From Planctomycetota bacterium (lineage in GTDB: Bacteria > Planctomycetota > Phycisphaerae > Phycisphaerales > SM1A02): a DNA stretch of 52,067 bases. Of the stretch, positions 34,601 through 43,663 are shown in pieces. The DNA is taken from positions 1 through 52,067 of the forward strand of contig JADFSH010000009.1 of NCBI GenBank assembly GCA_022560875.1, read 5' to 3'. A program made the position numbers and the translations under genes. Position 1 is the stretch's first letter, and each line of letters opens with the position of its first letter. Below the pieces are notes generated by a model. It was not told the origin of the DNA. It saw only the letters and a list, made by a program, of their open reading frames with translations, and did no database searches.

Positions 34601-35340
34601 TGATGGGTCAGCACGATCTGCTGCCAATCCTCCAGCGCGCCGTCCACGCGGATGCGGAAATGCGCATCAATGCGTTGGTCATTCGCGCCTTTCGTCACTT
34701 GCGCGCGCAGGGGCAAGGCGACGCCCCGCGGGAAAATGTCTCTACCCTCCAGCACTTCGTGCATGAGCGATTCCACGCCGGTGCGCGCCGGCCATTGGGC
34801 GCCACTGAAAGGAAGGAGGTATCGCATCAATCCGGTTCCCGCCGCGACGGGATTCACCCAGGTAAGCAGGATCGCCAGGGTGGTCGTCGCCATCATCACC
34901 ACCACATCGCGCAGGGCCCGCTGAGGCGCAAGCACTTTCTTGACCGACGCCCCCTGCATTCGAGTCTGCGTTTCGACCACGGATCTTGCCGCCAGGGGAT
35001 TGCTCTGAGCCATTCCCGAGGTCACAAATTCCAGGCTTGAGGCCAGCCGGCCCTGTAGACTGGGAAACGACTGCTCGGCGCGCAGCGCAATCTGGGTCAG
35101 CGTGGGGCTGAAGCGAATAACGGACCCCAGGTACCAGCCCAATCCCCAGATGACCGTTCCGATGCCTCCCAGCAGGAATGACAGGCGAATCACTTCGGGA
35201 AGGCGGACAAAATAATCCAGCACGATAAGCGCGAACATCGCCGTGATTGTCCAGGAAACCACTTGGGCCGCGCGATGAGCGATCAGCAGCCTCCGGGCTT
35301 GCTTTCTGATATGTCGCAATTCGCTAATGACGTGCTGCAT
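31636..35340 (-). CDS. Giant DUF4175-like coiled-coil membrane protein
   Basis: A 1234-residue protein. Two N-terminal helices (about 28-45 and 52-73) and one near 150 form a membrane base. Residues 170-500 are Ig-like or beta-rich extracytoplasmic modules (EYGLTNSEPITYRIDAVNDF is typical). Residues 520-1230 are long charged alpha-helical coiled coil, rich in Glu, Arg and Gln, broken by a Gly/Asp/Glu-rich disordered segment (about 640-710). The layout resembles DUF4175 family proteins that accompany MoxR/BatA genes. AAGGA 8 bases upstream of the ATG supports the start. It is probably the structural scaffold of the operon's product. The next gene starts 2 bases after its stop. Confidence 0.75.
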   Translation of the reverse strand: MQHVISELRHIRKQARRLLIAHRAAQVVSWTITAMFALIVLDYFVRLPEVIRLSFLLGGIGTVIWGLGWYLGSVIRFSPTLTQIALRAEQSFPSLQGRLASSLEFVTSGMAQSNPLAARSVVETQTRMQGASVKKVLAPQRALRDVVVMMATTTLAILLTWVNPVAAGTGLMRYLLPFSGAQWPARTGVESLMHEVLEGRDIFPRGVALPLRAQVTKGANDQRIDAHFRIRVDGALEDWQQIVLTHQSAGVQERLVATNADMIEFYFQTADAQTRRERVKLVPPPSILSASLAVTPPAYASGRYPPFEAQLGPGIDERAATDTPSLIGSHVRLAFELNKALPVPDDARLRDEWARDLFGWDEEQSFAFEFDGKQPRMWTLRWRLDRTRAISPRLTDEYGLTNSEPITYRIDAVNDFTPSVTITEPQSDEAVTASAIVPLVGEATDDVAVSRVGLEAALDRVSEDVAEENLPVIWAESRDVDAISATIETELKLEDLNLAEGDVVLVTGVAQDMYELDGMTHEPVHSSVRRLRIISELDMANQLRRQLGAVRHNAIRIESMEAELQDDVIEAGVQSGISRAQTRIGDRIAAQQDAVQEIREVLDRNQLDDAQLEDLLRQSEDLLDFAGRASTRAAKLIEQREARMARDAQAGDSGDQASGDEPREGQEGAQDGQRNSRPGARDGKSSRGETEGKEEGDQEAGDDEGFPELDVKEPAEEDREIVEQQQEVRDEMADLIELLDRDEDTWVITSQTRKLLEDQEQLAAQTNQLGRRTLGQTIQEMSEEDKTELDRIRDKQMELRDRARQLIDSARERAEAMEEHDPQSAAGMRAAADQAEERELDRDMEKSASRVSQNQLQKASGAQQRAMETLKRMLEELEETDRAKTEQLLRQLASLIESIDRLITIQENELTSLNQAAEEGNFTGRDRAMIRLNQNTQSVAGEARAAGQESRRIARALDRAADAQGAAVIALRARPLNAADAELAENRSLELLQQARKLAEDLQQQTQEDETRRQREALIDSYRGFAEQEVVVREESLKLSDLEDLNRRQLVDARRLGNRQEAIRAGLSDLRSETRELFEAKVFSLVHRAMDNWSLEISDSLKDGQVDVDVTDRQLQIIDSLGRLIAALEESMVPPDEFAQDQENQSGGSGSQAPKPLIPPVAELKLLQGMQEQVYTQTRELDSRDDLDEARQRSRLRDLGQQQRDLLDIGQQMLEQLKRQRGAVPTPVEEQEEN

Positions 35341-35447
35341 TCGTCATTCCTTACACTTCGTTCCTGCGCAACCGGCAGGAATCATCCGACCCATTGGTCC
35401 TCTTTCTCCGAACAGATCGACAACTCGACCCCACGCGAGGAGAGCAC

Positions 35448-37784
35448 TCAAACCAGCCTCAGCACTTTTCTGCCGATCCACTCCAGCATCAGGATCATCA
35501 GAAACAACGAAAAGGCCAGCGGGGTATCCCAAATCCGCTCTGAGAGCGGGTTAATAGTACGCACGGAACGGTTGGGAAGAAGGTTGGCAAGCTCCCCCAG
35601 TTCATCCGGGTACAGCATCCGCCCTCCGGTAATCTCGGACAGCGATGCCAGCAGGTCATGATCCGTTTCCGGACGCCTCAATTCGTCATCCGGCGCGACC
35701 ACTTCGACCTGCGCCATGAGATGCAGGCTTGCCAGGCTGAGATCGTCAAGACGCACCTGAAGCTGACCGGGGAAATCCGGCAGATAGACGGCGGAATATC
35801 GATCCTGGGCATCGTTGGCACGTCTGAGTTCTATCTCCGCCCGGGGCAGGCCATCTTCATCCTCAATCACCACGCTGACGCTGATGCGGCGGTCGTCGCT
35901 CAACTCCCCGTCGAGCAGGCGAAGATCGATCCGCACCGGCTGACCGACTTCAATACGACGGGGGTTCACATCAAGAACGGCGGCCTGATTGGATGTCACA
36001 AGTGACTCCCGGCCCAGCATCCGAATCATCTGAACCCAGAACTGCTCGGGATACAACTCGCCGCGCCCATAACGCCAGCGCCAGATTTCATCGGTGGCGA
36101 CATAAATGCTTTGTCCACTACCGAAACGCATCTTGAGAACCAGAGGCAGGGGAAGCCCGCTGAATAGCCCGACGGTTTCGGCGAGCACCTCGGTGGTCGG
36201 CTTGAGCAGGCCCGGCTCGATTTTCTGGGCGTAATAAAGTTGCGACCAACCGTAACTCGAATCTTCAATCTCGATCGGCCAGCCGATTTGATCGCCGGAT
36301 GCCAGACGCAGCACCCCGAGGCGTTCGGCAAGCGGCGTGGGGCGCATGTTCACCGGCTCGCCGATGGCGGGGATGTTCAACGACCCTCTCATGGGCAATA
36401 AATCCGCCAAAACGGTCCCCGCATAGGAACTCGGAACCCAGCGCTCCCCGGCTATCCAGAGCAAACCCGTACCCCGTTCCGCCACCTGGTCACGAATCAT
36501 TTCCAGTTGACCCGGAGAGAAAAACATCGAGGGGACATCCCCGATAATGATGACGTCGAATTCGGCAAACTCTTCCGGGGAGCGGGGAAGACGCGTAATC
36601 GGTTGATTGCCTTCCTGGGCAAAATCGCGATCCGCGGAAATCAGGAACACCGAGCTATCGATAGAGCCCTCTCGCACCAGCAGGTTCTTGACGAAACGAT
36701 ATTCCCAACGCGGATAGCCCTCCACCATGAGCACCCGCAAAGGACGATCGATGAGTTCGATGTGCAGGAGCTTGATGTTGTTGGCGGGGATCAGATCCGG
36801 CTGCGAGGTTTCGATGACGATCTCCCAAACCGTCTCGCCGGCCAGATTCGGCTCTGCGGTCAGCGTCACCCGGTCCTGGTTCTCATGGGGATCAAGCTCG
36901 ACCTCATCAAGTATCTCTCCGGAGAGTTGATCGACCAGCTTGATCTTTCCTCTCAATCCATCCACCGCCGTCCCGAGCCGATCAATTTCGACCACGACCG
37001 GAACCTTGTCACGGACGAAGGCTCGTCGGGGGGCATCGACACGCCGTATGGCAAGATCGCCCATCGGTTCGGAGGAACCGAGTGGAACCGAAAAGACGGG
37101 CACGGAGTCGGCCTGGAGACGACGAATCACGGAGCGAGTGGGCGGATTGTCGGTGCGCCCGTCGGAAAACAGGACGATGCCGCTGAGCGGTCGAGCCGCA
37201 GCGCGGTGCAGCGCCTGTTCGAGAGCGGTATTCAGTCTTGTGCGCTGGCCGTCCGGTTCCCCCAGATCAACCGGAAGATACCCGGCCTGTTCATCATTAT
37301 TACCTTCACGCGCCCCCAGATCATACGCTCCGAAATGAAAGCCCATGTACACGAGATGGCGCTGCTCGGCCAGCATGCCGAACATCTCCTGCTGAGCGTC
37401 AAAGGCGTTTCGCATCTGCGTATCCCGCGAAATACGCCCTTCGGGGCTTTGCACATCTTCGATCCGCATCGACTCGCTGCGGTCAACGAGCACCAGCACC
37501 CAGTCTTCCTCTATGGTTTCTCGGGGCAGTTCCAGAACCGGCCCGCTGATGGCCATCAGAACCATGAGAATAATCAAGGCCCTGACCACCGCGAGCATGC
37601 CCCGCCCCTTGCGATTCCCGACGAGTTTGGTATAGCTCCACACGGCGAACAAACCCGCCACCAGAAAACACATCGCCCAGACCCAACTCGCCCAGGGATG
37701 TTCCCACGCCAGACGCAACGGTTCACTGGTATCTTCGGGGATGACCTCCAGATCAAGCAGCCATCTCATCAGTTTGCTGTTCAT
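35448..37784 (-). CDS. Membrane VWA-domain protein with GATase-like middle domain
   Basis: A 778-residue protein. Two N-terminal helices (about 35-52 and 66-83) are followed by a von Willebrand A domain with a complete MIDAS start D-R-S-E-S (VLVDRSESM) and the later IVLFSDGRTDN. After a beta-rich region comes a Rossmann-like domain (about 375-490, starting LRVLMVEGYPRWEYRF) like the class I glutamine amidotransferase-type domain often found in such proteins. The last 20 residues are a membrane helix (AFSLFLMILMLEWIG). Its ATG overlaps the stop of the BatA gene as ATGA. The intact MIDAS suggests metal-dependent partner binding outside the membrane, or in the cytoplasm if topology is inverted. 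Confidence 0.8.
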   Translation of the reverse strand: MNSKLMRWLLDLEVIPEDTSEPLRLAWEHPWASWVWAMCFLVAGLFAVWSYTKLVGNRKGRGMLAVVRALIILMVLMAISGPVLELPRETIEEDWVLVLVDRSESMRIEDVQSPEGRISRDTQMRNAFDAQQEMFGMLAEQRHLVYMGFHFGAYDLGAREGNNDEQAGYLPVDLGEPDGQRTRLNTALEQALHRAAARPLSGIVLFSDGRTDNPPTRSVIRRLQADSVPVFSVPLGSSEPMGDLAIRRVDAPRRAFVRDKVPVVVEIDRLGTAVDGLRGKIKLVDQLSGEILDEVELDPHENQDRVTLTAEPNLAGETVWEIVIETSQPDLIPANNIKLLHIELIDRPLRVLMVEGYPRWEYRFVKNLLVREGSIDSSVFLISADRDFAQEGNQPITRLPRSPEEFAEFDVIIIGDVPSMFFSPGQLEMIRDQVAERGTGLLWIAGERWVPSSYAGTVLADLLPMRGSLNIPAIGEPVNMRPTPLAERLGVLRLASGDQIGWPIEIEDSSYGWSQLYYAQKIEPGLLKPTTEVLAETVGLFSGLPLPLVLKMRFGSGQSIYVATDEIWRWRYGRGELYPEQFWVQMIRMLGRESLVTSNQAAVLDVNPRRIEVGQPVRIDLRLLDGELSDDRRISVSVVIEDEDGLPRAEIELRRANDAQDRYSAVYLPDFPGQLQVRLDDLSLASLHLMAQVEVVAPDDELRRPETDHDLLASLSEITGGRMLYPDELGELANLLPNRSVRTINPLSERIWDTPLAFSLFLMILMLEWIGRKVLRLV

Positions 37785-40039
37785 ATCGATGCCACCTTCA
37801 CGGTGCGCTTATTCACCGAAGCCCGAATGCCTCCGAAACGTTCATCTTCCACTGACGCGCGGAACGCATGACTAAACCAGCGCGCCAGCAGGGTTTCGAG
37901 CAGCACAAGCGCCAGAAGAATCCAGAGAAGGATGCCCGCCAGCGATGAACCGGTCTTTGTGGCCTGAAGTGCGGCATTCAGATCGTCAGGTTCAAACAAT
38001 TCCCAATCGCCCGACGCATTCAACCAGTCCGAGACCCCAACCGCACTTTGTGTTTCCGTGCGCCCAGATACAGGATCGACGTTGACGGAAAGAAGGCCGA
38101 CTTCCTGTGAGGCCTGATCCAGAAGTGTATATAGTCCAGCCCTTGCAAATGGACTTTGCGGCCGGCTTATGGCATCGAGTGGGTAGAGTTCGCCCTCCGG
38201 ATCCTCCAGATCCCGAACGACCGGTCCCAAGGCCAGGGCAGGACGCTCACCCACCTGCAGTCGATGTCCCGCCCGGGTCAGGCTGAGACCCTGCCTGACG
38301 ATTTCCTGAAACAGAGGAACCATGAGCGGCTTGGCCGGCAGAGAGGTCCAGTTGAGTTGAGGCGCCACGGCGATGTACACGACCAGCCCATGAGAAGGGG
38401 CCGGACGCTTCTCGGAAGTCAACCCATCATCTTCACTCTCCGTCACCGTCATTCCCGGCGCGGCAATACTCACCATCGGACTGCCCCCCTCGAAAACAAG
38501 CACCGATTCAGGTCGGGACTGCTCGATATCGATGGGCAGGGTTCGGTAAGCAATCACCGGCGATATGAGTGCTTCCAGATCCGGAGAAATCATACGGAGC
38601 AGTTCTGACGATGGTTGTTCGTTTGCCAGGGCCAGGCCGCCGGGGTGTTCCTTCACTTCAAGGTTGATCCGCCAGGGCAAAGCCAGTTCATCATGAATGT
38701 GATCAACCCAAGGATGCACGTTTATCTCGCCCGGAGGGAGAATGATGAGAAGCCCGCCGTGGTCAACGAAGTCACGGAGCAAGGTCCAACTGTCATCGAT
38801 AAGCAAATCAGGTCGTGAAAGCACGGCGACATCCGCCGTACGCAAATCAATGACACCCAAGGAAGCCGGCTCGACGTTGACAACCTCAATCGGGCTTTCC
38901 TCCGTCGGCTCAAGGGCTCGCTTGATCCACTGCCCGGCATGCATGTCGTCGAGCGAGGGATCGAAACCAAACGATCGCCGATCGATGAGAAGCGTACGGA
39001 TGCGGTCCCGCAGCTCGAGCACGATGTGTCGTTGATTGTCCGCATTGAGAGAATCATTTTCCAGGGAAGCGGTCAATCCAATCTCACGATTGCCGCTCAC
39101 CGCGAATTTGAGCGAAAATTCAACCTGCGCCTCGGATTGCCCCGGCTCCCACTCGATAACTCGAGGGGTGAGTTTTTCTATCCCATCTCCTGTCAACCGA
39201 ACGGTGGAGACCGCATGACCCAGCGCTCCCCCGTGACGCTCGACCTTCACCACCAGCTGTCCCGATCCATCCAGCACCCCCGGCAACATGAGATTCCGGA
39301 CCGGCTTGATTCCGACGATTTGCATGTTCGTGGCGGCCACCTGGGAAGGGGGAGAAGCAAGCAGCGTCAGGTCACGATCAACATCTTTGAAAATATCATT
39401 CAGAGGCACGTTCAGAGAAGACGAGCCTCTTCGAAATTCGCTGAGTAAATAGACAAGCAGATGATCGTAATTATCCCCGTATTCATCCGTTGCCTCGCGG
39501 ACCAGGGCCAGCGCGCCCGGCAGATCGGTCGGGGATTGTTGTGGCTTTAACGCTCGTAATAGCCCCACGACCGCACGGTGATCGCTCGACGGAGGAGACA
39601 ATAATGCCTTCGCCGGTCGGGAGGCGGTAATCACCGCCACCGAATCACCGGCATTGAGCGCTTCGATCAACTCAATCGCTTGTGAGAGATGATTTTCCAG
39701 TGCGACGATATGCTCGTCATCCGTGACTCCGGAAGCCAGCCCGTCATCAATCACCAGAAAAACTGCGCGGGAACCGCCCACATTCAGAACCCCCGCATCC
39801 TCCAGCAAGGGCCGGGCAAGTGCAAATCCGATAAGGGCGACAATCAGACAACGCACCAGGAGAAGGAGAAGCTGTTCAATCTGAAGACGCCGGCGATGCT
39901 TCTTGAACGCTTCGAGCAGAAACCGCATCGCCGCCCATTCGATCGGACGGCGGCGCTGACGACTGAGCAGGTGGATCAGGATCGGGATTCCGATCGAGAT
40001 CAACCCGGCGATGGCAAGGCCCGCGGTGACGAAGGTCAT
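37781..40039 (-). CDS. BatA/aerotolerance-type protein with degenerate VWA domain
   Basis: A 752-residue protein. The first 80 residues are the BatA N-terminal domain: helix, then HLLSRQRRRPIEWAAMRFL, then a second helix (LLLLLVRCLIVALIGFAL) and ARPLL. A VWA-like domain follows, but its metal motif D-x-S-x-S reads VIDDGLASG, so two of the metal-binding serines are lost. A Rossmann/GATase-like domain occupies about 345-560 and a final helix (SLAGILLWILLALVLLETLLA) near residue 715. GGGGG 6 bases before the ATG supports the start. It should pair in the membrane with the intact VWA protein encoded next to it, with 4-base overlap. Confidence 0.82.
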   Translation of the reverse strand: MTFVTAGLAIAGLISIGIPILIHLLSRQRRRPIEWAAMRFLLEAFKKHRRRLQIEQLLLLLVRCLIVALIGFALARPLLEDAGVLNVGGSRAVFLVIDDGLASGVTDDEHIVALENHLSQAIELIEALNAGDSVAVITASRPAKALLSPPSSDHRAVVGLLRALKPQQSPTDLPGALALVREATDEYGDNYDHLLVYLLSEFRRGSSSLNVPLNDIFKDVDRDLTLLASPPSQVAATNMQIVGIKPVRNLMLPGVLDGSGQLVVKVERHGGALGHAVSTVRLTGDGIEKLTPRVIEWEPGQSEAQVEFSLKFAVSGNREIGLTASLENDSLNADNQRHIVLELRDRIRTLLIDRRSFGFDPSLDDMHAGQWIKRALEPTEESPIEVVNVEPASLGVIDLRTADVAVLSRPDLLIDDSWTLLRDFVDHGGLLIILPPGEINVHPWVDHIHDELALPWRINLEVKEHPGGLALANEQPSSELLRMISPDLEALISPVIAYRTLPIDIEQSRPESVLVFEGGSPMVSIAAPGMTVTESEDDGLTSEKRPAPSHGLVVYIAVAPQLNWTSLPAKPLMVPLFQEIVRQGLSLTRAGHRLQVGERPALALGPVVRDLEDPEGELYPLDAISRPQSPFARAGLYTLLDQASQEVGLLSVNVDPVSGRTETQSAVGVSDWLNASGDWELFEPDDLNAALQATKTGSSLAGILLWILLALVLLETLLARWFSHAFRASVEDERFGGIRASVNKRTVKVASI

Positions 40040-40121
40040 TCACAACCCCCCGTCGTCATGTACGATCCCTTCTCAGGCAGGTATATTTTACACGTCGGCT
40101 TTTCTGAACGTCGCGGCCACC

Positions 40122-41096
40122 TCATCCCATCTTGCTCCGTTTGATAAAGGCGTTTCGACGCGCCAACAGGTGGGTCAGAGCCGGTCCAACCGGTTCATGG
40201 GTGTCCACCCGCTGGTAGTCAAATCCGAAGCCGAGGGCCACCTTGGCAACCGTTTTGTTGTGGGCTTCAAGCGCATCGAGATAGCTTTTCCGCAATGCCC
40301 GGGGGTCAATCCGAAGCCTCCCCTCACCCTCCAGGCCTTCGAAAGGCGAAGGCTGCGTGAAGGAAAACTGCATCTCCTGCCGGTCCAGCGTCTGGAGAAG
40401 GATGACATCATTCTTTCGATGACGAAAGCGGGCCAGGGCTTGTCGAATTGCCTCGGGATCCTCGAAAAAGTCGGAGATGAAAATAAACAAAGCCCGATTC
40501 GTGATCTTGCCCAGAATCTGTTCCGTGACCTTGACGATATCGGTTCCCGTCTCCACGGGATGCGAGCTCAAAGCATTGATGATCCGGCGCCACTGGCCCT
40601 GGCCGCTGGATCTCTTTACAAGCGTTTTTATCTCCTCTGCATACACACACACTCCGACCCGGTCCTGTTGATGCAGGCAGAGGTAGGCAATGGCGGTGGC
40701 AGTGGCGGTGGCATGATCATACTTCGTCCAGGCAAGACGCCTGCGACTGGCTTCCGTGCCCCCCCAGTTTTTCTTGATGGTCATGCTGCCATAGTTCATC
40801 GACGCCGATGCGTCGATCATCAGAATGATATCAAGGTTCGTTTCCTGCTGATATTGCTTGACGTACAGCTTGTCGGTCCGGCCGTACACCTTCCAATCGA
40901 GATGCTTCAGATCATCCCCGGCGACATACTGGCGATGCTGGGCGAACTCGACGGCCATTCCCTGGTAGGGTGAACGGTGAGTGCCGCTCATCACCCCCTC
41001 GACGATCATCTTTGCCCGGAGTTCAAACGGCGATAGCTGCGCCAGCGTTTCCGGGGCAAGATATTGTTCCGCTCGAAGTGTCTGGCTATCCACCAT
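40122..41096 (-). CDS. DUF58 domain protein with VWA fold
   Basis: A 324-residue soluble protein. The family signature YVAGDDLKHLDWKVYGR lies near residue 60, and a VWA-type fold follows with the MIDAS motif DASAS (ILMIDASASM), ISDFFED and a TGTD loop. DUF58 proteins are encoded directly after MoxR in most bacteria and are thought to be among the client or partner proteins of that ATPase. AAAAGG 4 bases before the ATG supports the start. The gene lies 46 bases downstream of moxR and 82 bases upstream of the BatA-like gene, all on the minus strand. Its partner specificity is unknown. Confidence 0.9.
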   Translation of the reverse strand: MVDSQTLRAEQYLAPETLAQLSPFELRAKMIVEGVMSGTHRSPYQGMAVEFAQHRQYVAGDDLKHLDWKVYGRTDKLYVKQYQQETNLDIILMIDASASMNYGSMTIKKNWGGTEASRRRLAWTKYDHATATATAIAYLCLHQQDRVGVCVYAEEIKTLVKRSSGQGQWRRIINALSSHPVETGTDIVKVTEQILGKITNRALFIFISDFFEDPEAIRQALARFRHRKNDVILLQTLDRQEMQFSFTQPSPFEGLEGEGRLRIDPRALRKSYLDALEAHNKTVAKVALGFGFDYQRVDTHEPVGPALTHLLARRNAFIKRSKMG

Positions 41097-41142
41097 GTGG
41101 CCTTTTGCGTCTCCATGACGATGACCTGGGTCAGGGTTCCGG

Positions 41143-42216
<1,074 letters not shown>

Positions 42217-42260
42217 GGAATGCTTCCAATAAAAAGAGAAAAGTCGCCTGATTACTCTGT

Positions 42261-42274
42261 TTTTCGGGCGAAAA
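42261..42274. promoter_or_regulatory. Small perfect dyad in the moxR leader
   Basis: TTTTCG-GG-CGAAAA is a 6-base perfect inverted repeat lying between the putative moxR -10 (42289-42294) and the moxR ATG. It could be an operator for the operon or an RNA hairpin. No regulator is recognisable. Confidence 0.3.
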
Positions 42275-42288
42275 CCGCACTTAGGGTA

Positions 42289-42294
42289 AGTATA
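42289..42294 (-). promoter_or_regulatory. Putative -10 element of the moxR operon (TATACT)
   Basis: On the minus strand the hexamer reads TATACT, 73 bases upstream of the moxR ATG. No good -35 is seen at 16-18 bases (the region reads TCTGTT), so the assignment is tentative. It is the best candidate in the 150-base region between moxR and mutM. Confidence 0.35.
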
Positions 42295-42367
42295 GTCGCC
42301 GATTTCTGCAGAACAGAGAAAATACACGGAAGTACGCTTGTCTTGTACCCTCTCGGAAAGGTCGGAG

Positions 42368-43231
42368 TTGCCCGAACTACCGGAAATTGAGCACCTCAAA
42401 CGAACCCTTGAGCCCGTCCTTGTGGGATCAGAAATCACTACGGTCCGGATCCTGCGACGGGATATTCTCCATCGTGGCTCAGGTTATGAAAAAGAAACAG
42501 CTCGTATCAAGTCAGAATGCCTCTTGGCTCGTTCACGGATCATCAGACTCGACCGATATGGTAAACAACTGGCACTTTCCAGTGAGAGTGGCAAGGTTCT
42601 TTGCATCCATTTAGGCATGTCAGGCCAACTCCAGTACCTCCCGACAAAATCAAGACTCGAGAACAATCGTCATGTGCATTGCATTTGGACAATCCGCGGC
42701 CCAAAGTCCTCCGGTCGTCTGATCTTTCGCGATCCGCGACGTTTCGGAGGGATCTGGGTATTTGCAACGCTCGATGAGTTGCACATTTCCCGTTGGTCAC
42801 GACTCGGACCCGATGCCCTCGATATTCGTTCCCGATCCCTTTTTCAACAACTCATTCGGACTCGCAAATCGATCAAATCCGCGTTGCTCGATCAATCATT
42901 GATTGCGGGGGTAGGTAACATCTACGCTGATGAATGTCTTTTTGCATCCGGCATCCATCCCTCAAGACCGTCGAACGAACTGAGTACCGTCGAGGTTACC
43001 AGGCTGGCAAAACATCTGCGCAAGATTTTGCAAAACGCCATCCGTGCCGGGGGTTCGACGATTCACTCCTATAGAGATGGGAATGGAGAAGTCGGCACCT
43101 ACGTGTCCAAACATCAGGTGTACGGTCGGGCGCACATGCCTTGCGTGAAATGTCGTAGACCGCTGTGCCGTACAACCATAGCCCAGAGAACCACTGTCTT
43201 CTGTTCGACATGCCAGCGAGCAGAAAACTAG
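42368..43231 (+). CDS. mutM: Formamidopyrimidine-DNA glycosylase (8-oxoguanine repair), TTG start
   Basis: A 287-residue bifunctional base-excision repair enzyme that removes oxidised purines and cuts the strand. Catalysis needs an N-terminal proline (after loss of Met) followed by Glu, and the sequence reads start-PELPEIE. That forces the start to the TTG at 42368, which has GGAAAGG at 42355-42361, 6 bases upstream. The upstream ATG-free codons from 42338 would bury the proline. The Lys of RYGKQL and the H2TH helices are present, and the C-terminal zinc finger is C-x2-C...C-x2-C (CVKC and CSTC). It is divergent from the moxR operon. Confidence 0.93.
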   Translation: MPELPEIEHLKRTLEPVLVGSEITTVRILRRDILHRGSGYEKETARIKSECLLARSRIIRLDRYGKQLALSSESGKVLCIHLGMSGQLQYLPTKSRLENNRHVHCIWTIRGPKSSGRLIFRDPRRFGGIWVFATLDELHISRWSRLGPDALDIRSRSLFQQLIRTRKSIKSALLDQSLIAGVGNIYADECLFASGIHPSRPSNELSTVEVTRLAKHLRKILQNAIRAGGSTIHSYRDGNGEVGTYVSKHQVYGRAHMPCVKCRRPLCRTTIAQRTTVFCSTCQRAEN

Positions 43232-43663
43232 TCCCCAAGACGCCACGTTAAAGTTTTCAGAACTTGCCCACAAATTACCCCCCGGCGGAGCCGGTGCATC
43301 ATTGACTCGGATTTGATGCTCGGTCATGGGGTGAGTCGGAAGGGGGTAATAAGAGAATAGTGTTTAACTATCATCATCATCGTTAAATACCCCGTCGTTT
43401 TGTGGGGAACTGAAGTCGTTCGATGCTAAAGGGATGCCCGTACGTAGCTAATGGTGACCGTCGAATGCGGGGAAGCTGATGGTTATCAGTCTCCTCTGCT
43501 CCCTGTCCTGTGTTTTGTGTCCGCTTCCTGAACTTCATCAAGCAAATGTACGTGAGTATGACGTACGGTGGGGTAAGACCCGCACGATGAATAGGGCGCG
43601 TTCGGAAAGAAGTGAACATGCGAGTGGAAGGTCGAACACGCGCGGTTGTGGGGGGGTTGTGGG
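43232..43663. other. Non-coding region downstream of dnaA, possible oriC
   Basis: These 432 bases between convergent mutM and dnaA hold no credible gene. They contain an AT-rich stretch at 43346-43389 (about 73% A+T) with an inverted repeat TTTAAC (43363-43368) / GTTAAA (43382-43387) around CATCATCATC. A second repeat, GTACGT-7 nt-ACGTAC, lies at 43548-43566. DnaA-box-like sites are TTGCCCACA at 43264-43272 (plus) and TTCCCCACA on the minus strand at 43401-43409, each 7 of 9 against TTATCCACA. This is weak but consistent with an origin-like or dnaA-control region. Confidence 0.35.

Noticed and set aside
43369-43381. TCATCATCATC tract as a DnaA-trio element
   Set aside because: The triplet phase does not match the G/A-A-T/A trio pattern read in the needed direction on either strand.
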